DNA of 11,559 nucleotides, from contig CAINEG010000072.1 of assembly GCA_903847655.1 (NCBI GenBank), positions 1 to 11,559 of the forward strand. The letters run 5' to 3'. Under the pieces are notes generated by a model. That model made no database searches. It worked only from the letters and a program-made list of their open reading frames with translations, and was not told where the DNA came from. Positions 8,222 through 11,559 of this stretch are shown piece after piece. The translations under genes and the position numbers were made by a program. Source of the DNA: an uncultured Bacteroidota bacterium. Its GTDB lineage: Bacteria; Bacteroidota; Bacteroidia; Chitinophagales; Chitinophagaceae. Position 1 is the first letter of the stretch, and each line of letters opens with the position of its first letter.

Positions 8222-8837
8222 TCTGATCTATAAATAAACTCACTACTTCTACATGTCCAATAAAGTGAGCGGTGATTATTAAAAATACCACCCCATAAAT
8301 AGAACCCCATAGATGGGCACTGTGATTGATGCCTCCTTGTCCTTGTTTAGATAAGTAGGCAGTAAGGCCAAGATAAATGGGCCCAAAAATAAATCCAGGA
8401 ATAATAGGAGGGATAATAAAAAATCCAATTTGCATGGTAGGTTGTAAAAAAATACCCACAAATACAATGGCAGAAACTGCACCAGAGGCACCCAGGCTGC
8501 GGTAATTGTATTGTTTAAAGTGATGGAGATAAGTTGGAATTAAGCAAACTAATAAAGAAGAGATATAGAGGACGATGAAAAAACTTGCTCCTGAGGATCC
8601 AAATATCATCGTAAAATATTGCTCTACATAATCTCCAAACATATAAAAGGAGAATAGATTAAAAGCCAAATGCATAAAATCGGCATGAATAAAACCAGAG
8701 GTGAAAAATCGATACCATTGATTTTGTTGATGTACCGTATAGGGATGAAAAATTAATTTATCCATTAGGTTGTCATTGTACATCGCAGCAATGGAAATAG
8801 CTACCGTGACAATGGTAATTGTTAAAGTAATACTCAT
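8199..8837 (-). CDS. Rhomboid family intramembrane serine protease
   Basis: A 212-residue polytopic protein with all expected rhomboid features. The catalytic serine is in GASGA (residues 116-120, Ser118, the GxSG motif). The catalytic histidine is His175 in NHSAHLWG. The His51-x4-His56-x3-Asn60 series in SGFIHADFMHLAFN matches GlpG His145/His150/Asn154, including the oxyanion-stabilising asparagine, in exact spacing. About six hydrophobic segments fit the basic rhomboid core, and there is no large cytosolic domain. It should cleave single-pass membrane proteins within the bilayer; the substrate is not predictable. It lies 17 nt downstream of rlmH on the same strand, probably in one transcript. 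Its 3' end overlaps that of tilS by 23 nt in a convergent arrangement. Confidence 0.95.
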   Translation of the reverse strand: MSITLTITIVTVAISIAAMYNDNLMDKLIFHPYTVHQQNQWYRFFTSGFIHADFMHLAFNLFSFYMFGDYVEQYFTMIFGSSGASFFIVLYISSLLVCLIPTYLHHFKQYNYRSLGASGAVSAIVFVGIFLQPTMQIGFFIIPPIIPGFIFGPIYLGLTAYLSKQGQGGINHSAHLWGSIYGVVFLIITAHFIGHVEVVSLFIDQIRTYLGK

Positions 8838-8854
8838 ATTAATTTAATTGGCAT

Positions 8855-9319
8855 TTATTCGTGATGGTATTTTTCATTGGCCAAGATACTGCATGCGCGG
8901 TATACTTGTTCTGCTAAGATCAATCTAACCAACATATGAGGGAAAACCAATTCTGACAAAGACCAGGTAAATTGAGCGCGTTGTTTGATTTCAATGGCCA
9001 CACCGTAAGCACCGCCAATTAAAAAAACAATACGTTGGGCACTCTGATTGGCTTTTTGCTGTATCAATTTAGCTAAACCTGGAGAACTCAGCATGGTACC
9101 TGTTTCGTCTAATAAAATAAGTACATCATTGGGGCCAATTGCTTTTAGAATGGATTGCGCTTCCGCTTTTTTAATTTGATCAGGATCAGTGGCTTTAGCT
9201 GGAGCAATCAATTGCCATTGGATAGGGTAATAATGGCCAATTCTTTTAGTAAAATTTTCAATGCCTTCTTTGATATAAGGTTCATTGGGTTTGCCCACAG
9301 AAAGGAAAGCTAATTTCAA
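8855..9319 (-). CDS. rlmH: 23S rRNA (pseudouridine(1915)-N(3))-methyltransferase RlmH
   Basis: RlmH methylates N3 of pseudouridine 1915 in helix 69 of 23S rRNA. It is a dimeric SPOUT-class enzyme with a trefoil knot that binds S-adenosylmethionine. The fold's signatures are present: FLIGGAYGV, the long helix block SELVFPHMLVRLILAEQVYRA (given in part here), and the C-terminal YHHE. Homologues begin with a short basic-hydrophobic strand of the form 'MKIKLLxIGK', which aligns with LKLAFLSVGK here. That makes TTG at 9319-9317 the likely start and gives 154 residues, near the usual 155-158. An ATG at 9364 in the same frame would add 15 residues with no counterpart in the family. A -7-like box lies between the two candidates. 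The rhomboid gene follows 17 nt downstream. Family assignment is near certain; the start is less so. Confidence 0.93.
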   Translation of the reverse strand: MKLAFLSVGKPNEPYIKEGIENFTKRIGHYYPIQWQLIAPAKATDPDQIKKAEAQSILKAIGPNDVLILLDETGTMLSSPGLAKLIQQKANQSAQRIVFLIGGAYGVAIEIKQRAQFTWSLSELVFPHMLVRLILAEQVYRACSILANEKYHHE

Positions 9320-9334
9320 TACGAGTTGTTTAGT

Positions 9335-9342
9335 CAAAAATA
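9335..9342 (-). promoter_or_regulatory. Possible -7 promoter element for rlmH-rhomboid
   Basis: Read on the minus strand this is TATTTTTG, a match to TAnnTTTG. It lies 15 nt upstream of the proposed TTG start of rlmH and inside the extension that the ATG at 9364 would create. No convincing TTG-type -33 element is seen 19-21 nt upstream, so the call is tentative. Confidence 0.35.
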
Positions 9343-9395
9343 CAGCATATAAATTAAGGGCCATACTATACTAAAAGTATTGTAAGAAATAAATC

Positions 9396-9412
9396 TATAA
9401 AAATATTTTATA
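9396..9412. repeat. All-AT inverted repeat between rlmH and the secreted protein gene
   Basis: TATAAAA at 9396-9402 and TTTTATA at 9406-9412 form a perfect 7-bp inverted repeat around a 3-nt centre. It sits in the 149-nt divergent gap 9365-9513. A second, shorter inverted repeat, ATACT-AAA-AGTAT, lies at 9368-9380. The gap is very AT-rich, so such repeats can occur by chance. No gene is visible there. Confidence 0.4.
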
Positions 9413-9513
9413 ATATGTTGATAGTCAATCCCATAAATCAATTAATTTCCTAAAACAAAAAGGGAAGTTCTATGATAAAAATCATATTTTCGCCCTCAAC
9501 TTAAACCCCCTAC

Positions 9514-9987
9514 ATGAAGCTACTATCCCCCCGTAGTATGTTTTTTTTGCTACTATTGATTGCCGCTCAGACTTATGGGCAAGCCAAAGAAGAATCAGTC
9601 ATAAAAGAAAATATAAACACAGTCAGCCAAACTAAAATTGGAAGTTTAATCTGTAGCATTTATACTAGCAATGAGGTAAAAAATTCGGTTCAAATTATTT
9701 TTAAGAATCAGAAGTACATCTACCAACAAGAATCGGACACCATAGCTATTGCAGATCCTGTGAAAATAAATCAGTTGATCAAGGATTTAAAAGAGGGTTT
9801 GTCCATTATTGAGGATGACCAAAAAACAGCCTCCTTTGACAGAGGCTATTATATCATTGTGAAGGACAATATTTTCATGGACAATAAAGTACTTACTTTT
9901 TGGAACAAGGATTATAATATCGGTGCATCCATCAATAAAAGTTCCATCACCCAATTGATTGAGTGGTTGGAAGCCATTAAGTTTTAA
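9514..9987 (+). CDS. Small secreted protein of unknown function
   Basis: I do not recognise this 157-residue protein. It begins with a signal peptide: Lys2 and Arg7, a hydrophobic core MFFLLLLIAAQ (residues 9-19) and a likely cleavage site after TYG (residue 22). The start at 9514 keeps the basic n-region, which favours it over the in-frame ATG at 9538. The mature part is mixed alpha/beta and rich in Ile, Lys, Asp and Asn. It has one cysteine (Cys47), so no disulphide within a chain, and no obvious enzyme motif or lipobox. Aromatic strands such as QIIFKNQKYIYQQ and RGYYIIVKDNIFM suggest a small beta-sheet. The C-terminus, ITQLIEWLEAIKF, looks helical. The gene is transcriptionally isolated: it is divergent from rlmH and followed 24 nt later by a strong terminator. 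Confidence 0.7.
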   Translation: MKLLSPRSMFFLLLLIAAQTYGQAKEESVIKENINTVSQTKIGSLICSIYTSNEVKNSVQIIFKNQKYIYQQESDTIAIADPVKINQLIKDLKEGLSIIEDDQKTASFDRGYYIIVKDNIFMDNKVLTFWNKDYNIGASINKSSITQLIEWLEAIKF

Positions 9988-10010
9988 TGATTATTACCAT
10001 CTATTAGCAT

Positions 10011-10043
10011 AAAAAAAGCCTCCTAATTTAAGGAGGCTTTTTT
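10011..10043. terminator. Bidirectional rho-independent terminator
   Basis: GCCTCCT at 10018-10024 pairs with AGGAGGC at 10031-10037 around a 6-nt AATTTA loop. The stem is flanked by seven A residues on the left (10011-10017) and six T residues on the right (10038-10043), which also pair. Read on either strand this is a GC-rich hairpin followed by a T-run. It can therefore end both the plus-strand secreted protein transcript and the minus-strand tRNA transcript. Confidence 0.93.
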
Positions 10044-10049
10044 ATTGGG

Positions 10050-10123
10050 TGACCGCGTTAGGATTCAAACCTAAAACCCCCTCATCCGTAGTGAGGTACT
10101 CTATTCAGTTGAGCTACGCAGCC
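10050..10123 (-). tRNA. tRNA-Arg(ACG)
   Basis: The minus strand folds as a complete 74-nt cloverleaf. The acceptor stem GGCTGCG / CGCGGTC has two G-U pairs and discriminator A73. The D-stem is GCTC/GAGT, the anticodon stem CCTCA/TGAGG is perfect with loop CTACGGA, the variable loop is GGGTT, and the T-stem TTAGG/CCTAA is perfect. Anticodon ACG reads arginine CGN codons, and A34 would be deaminated to inosine by TadA. The 3' CCA is not encoded (CCC follows A73), so it must be added. The D-loop is AACTGAATA and the T-loop TTTGAAT, so positions 19 and 56 are A and U instead of the near-universal G and C. Positions 15 and 48 are A and U. Each change has its partner change, so tertiary pairing can be kept. 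A promoter lies just upstream and a terminator just downstream. Confidence 0.95.
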
Positions 10124-10145
10124 ATTTCCCTAGTTATAGGGGGTG

Positions 10146-10176
10146 CAAATATACCTTAAAATCTCATTTTACCCAA
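10146..10176 (-). promoter_or_regulatory. Bacteroidota-type promoter for tRNA-Arg
   Basis: On the minus strand, TATATTTG (10153-10146) is an exact match to the -7 consensus TAnnTTTG. TTG (10176-10174) lies 20 nt upstream at the -33 position. Transcription should begin near 10140-10142, giving a leader of about 17 nt before the mature tRNA 5' end at 10123. An inverted repeat TTTTAC/GTAAAA overlaps the -33 element. The gap 10124-10204 holds no other gene. Confidence 0.75.
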
Positions 10177-10204
10177 GTAAAAACCCTAAATATTGGGCCG
10201 ATGA

Positions 10205-11559
10205 CTAATAATGCCAGCGCACAAATGCCTCAATAGCAGCGTATTTGGTCAAACCAAGACGTGCATATAAGTCGGCGGTATGGGCGTTTCTAATTTCAGC
10301 TCTTTGCCAAAATTCTCTAGCATCTGTGCCTTGGAAGGGTACACTGTCTTTTTGGGACTGATGAATAAAGATGCCAAATCGCTTTTTGATTACTTGGTCG
10401 GGGCTCATAGGTACAGCCATTTCTATTTCTGAAATATCCCATTCCTGCCAAGCACCTTTATATAACCAAACCCAACAATCTTTAACCCAAACTTCACCTT
10501 CTGCTTTTAATCGGCGCATACTTTCAAATATAACATCTAAACAAACTTTATGCGTGCCATGTGGATCGGCCAAGTCGCCAGCGCAATACACTTGATGGGG
10601 TTGAATTTGTTTTAGTAAGTCCATGGTGATGCGAATGTCTAATTCGCTCATAGGTTTCTTTTCAATGGCACCAGTTTCATAAAAAGGCAAATCCATGAAA
10701 TGGTAATTATTTTCTGCGATTCCTACATATCTACAGGTGGCTTTGGCTTCGCACCTTCTTATCAATCCTTTAATGGCCCTGATTTCTGCAGTGTCTAAAT
10801 GATCCGATTTTTTCCCTGCTAAAAAGGTTCGAGCTGCGCTTAAAATTTCTTCACTTTTTTTATTGTCAATGCCAAATAAGTCTTCAAAACCTACAGCAAA
10901 ATCTAAGAAACGAGTGACAAATTCATCGGTCACCGCAATATTGCCACTGGTTTGATAAGCCACATGTACCTCATGGCCTTGTTCTTGTAAACGCATAAAA
11001 GTACCACCCATGCTAATGATGTCATCATCTGGATGAGGAGAGAACAACAATACTTTTTTTGGATTGGGGGCACTGCGCTCTGGATGTGCAGGAATAACCG
11101 CATTGGGTTTGCCACCAGGCCAGCCAGTGATGGAATCTCTTAACATGTAAAACACATGCAAGTTAATATCATAAACAGATTCTTTCAATACTAATAAATC
11201 TGCTAAACTATTTTCTTTATAATCATCTGCCGTTAAACTTAAAATGGTTTTGTCCAATTTTAAAGCCAATTCAATGACCGCTTTTTTTATCATTGAGGGG
11301 GTCCAATCATTGGAGCCGGTCAACCAAGGTGCTTTGTTTCTGGTAAGATCTGCCGCTGCGAATTCATCAATGTAAAATGTACAGTCGTCGTGGTTTTGTA
11401 AAACGCTTGCAGGAATTTGTTCTGTAATATCTCCCTCCACTGCTTTGGCAATAATGCCTGCTTTATTTCCCCAGGCCAATAAAACAATTTTCTTGGCTTT
11501 CATGATGCTACTAATACCAACGGTGATGGCTAGTTTAGGCACATTGCTTAATTCATGCC
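10205..11559 (-). CDS. nagB: NagB-like / PIG-L (LmbE) fusion protein, partial (N-terminus beyond the right edge)
   Basis: About 450 residues ending in a TAG at 10207-10205. The frame is open to the right edge: codons upstream of a GTG at 11542 read HELSN and continue family sequence, so that GTG is not the start. The first part, NVPKLAITVGISSIM, then KKIVLLAWGNKAGIIAKAVEGDITEQIPASVLQNH (described in two blocks) and DEFAAADL, matches the C-terminal third of glucosamine-6-phosphate deaminase NagB; its catalytic residues lie outside the window. After a linker comes a PIG-L/LmbE deacetylase domain with LLFSPHPDDDIISMGGT (zinc-binding HPDD) and, later, DLADPHGTHKVC with the likely third zinc ligand. 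Such fusions are known in Bacteroidota and usually annotated as glucosamine-6-phosphate deaminase. A combined deacetylase/deaminase step on amino sugars is inference. The tRNA-Arg follows downstream but has its own promoter. Confidence 0.88.
   Translation of the reverse strand, partial: HELSNVPKLAITVGISSIMKAKKIVLLAWGNKAGIIAKAVEGDITEQIPASVLQNHDDCTFYIDEFAAADLTRNKAPWLTGSNDWTPSMIKKAVIELALKLDKTILSLTADDYKENSLADLLVLKESVYDINLHVFYMLRDSITGWPGGKPNAVIPAHPERSAPNPKKVLLFSPHPDDDIISMGGTFMRLQEQGHEVHVAYQTSGNIAVTDEFVTRFLDFAVGFEDLFGIDNKKSEEILSAARTFLAGKKSDHLDTAEIRAIKGLIRRCEAKATCRYVGIAENNYHFMDLPFYETGAIEKKPMSELDIRITMDLLKQIQPHQVYCAGDLADPHGTHKVCLDVIFESMRRLKAEGEVWVKDCWVWLYKGAWQEWDISEIEMAVPMSPDQVIKKRFGIFIHQSQKDSVPFQGTDAREFWQRAEIRNAHTADLYARLGLTKYAAIEAFVRWHY

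Noticed and set aside
9485..9492. TATTTTCG as the -7 box of the secreted protein gene
   Set aside because: It has one mismatch to TAnnTTTG and no TTG at the -33 distance, so it is not above chance in this AT-rich gap.
10050..10123. tRNA as an integration (att) site
   Set aside because: No integrase, no duplicated tRNA 3' end and no mobile genes are visible on either side.
11540..11542. GTG as the start of the NagB/PIG-L protein
   Set aside because: The frame is open upstream to the window edge and the residues before it (HELSN, then VPK) continue the NagB pattern, so the gene is cut by the window.
1..11559. CRISPR array, insertion sequence, or defence island
   Set aside because: No regularly spaced repeats, transposase, terminal inverted repeats or defence-gene motifs were seen on either strand.

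Overview
The window looks like chromosomal DNA from a member of the Bacteroidota, most likely the Chitinophagaceae or a near relative. The evidence is AT-rich coding sequence, a DUF4294 protein, a long Bacteroidota-type CcmF, a NagB/PIG-L fusion, and a tRNA promoter with the -33/-7 (TTG / TAnnTTTG) architecture typical of this phylum. No mobile element, integrase, CRISPR array or phage gene is visible. Most of the window is housekeeping.

Layout. Positions 1-932 (minus strand) hold the N-terminal 310 residues of a radical SAM protein that runs off the left edge. It is preceded on the same strand by a small membrane protein (949-1515) with a C-terminal PH-like domain, and the two probably form an operon. 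Divergent from it is the plus-strand series ccmE (1581-1991), ccmF (2009-4447), a secreted DUF4294 protein (4531-5148), glnS (5197-6855) and tilS (6875-8221). The tail of tilS overlaps the tail of a minus-strand rhomboid protease gene (8199-8837) by 23 nt. That gene lies 17 nt downstream of rlmH, also on the minus strand, whose start is probably a TTG at 9319. A small secreted protein of unknown function (9514-9987, plus) is followed by a strong bidirectional terminator (10011-10043). This terminator also closes the transcript of a minus-strand tRNA-Arg(ACG) at 10050-10123, which has a clear promoter at 10146-10176. The right edge (10205-11559, minus) is the C-terminal part of a NagB-like plus PIG-L/LmbE fusion protein, whose reading frame continues out of the window.

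How the genes work together. CcmE and CcmF carry haem to apocytochromes c on the outer face of the inner membrane. CcmE is the rare cysteine type (CPSKY) rather than the histidine type. GlnRS, TilS, RlmH and tRNA-Arg all serve translation, through aminoacylation, tRNA-Ile lysidinylation, 23S rRNA methylation and decoding of CGN codons. The NagB/PIG-L protein points to amino-sugar metabolism.

No complete new defence or mobile system was found. The points most worth a second look are the cysteine-type CcmE, the compensatory A19-U56 change in tRNA-Arg, the radical SAM / PH-domain membrane protein pair, the NagB/PIG-L fusion, and the rlmH start.
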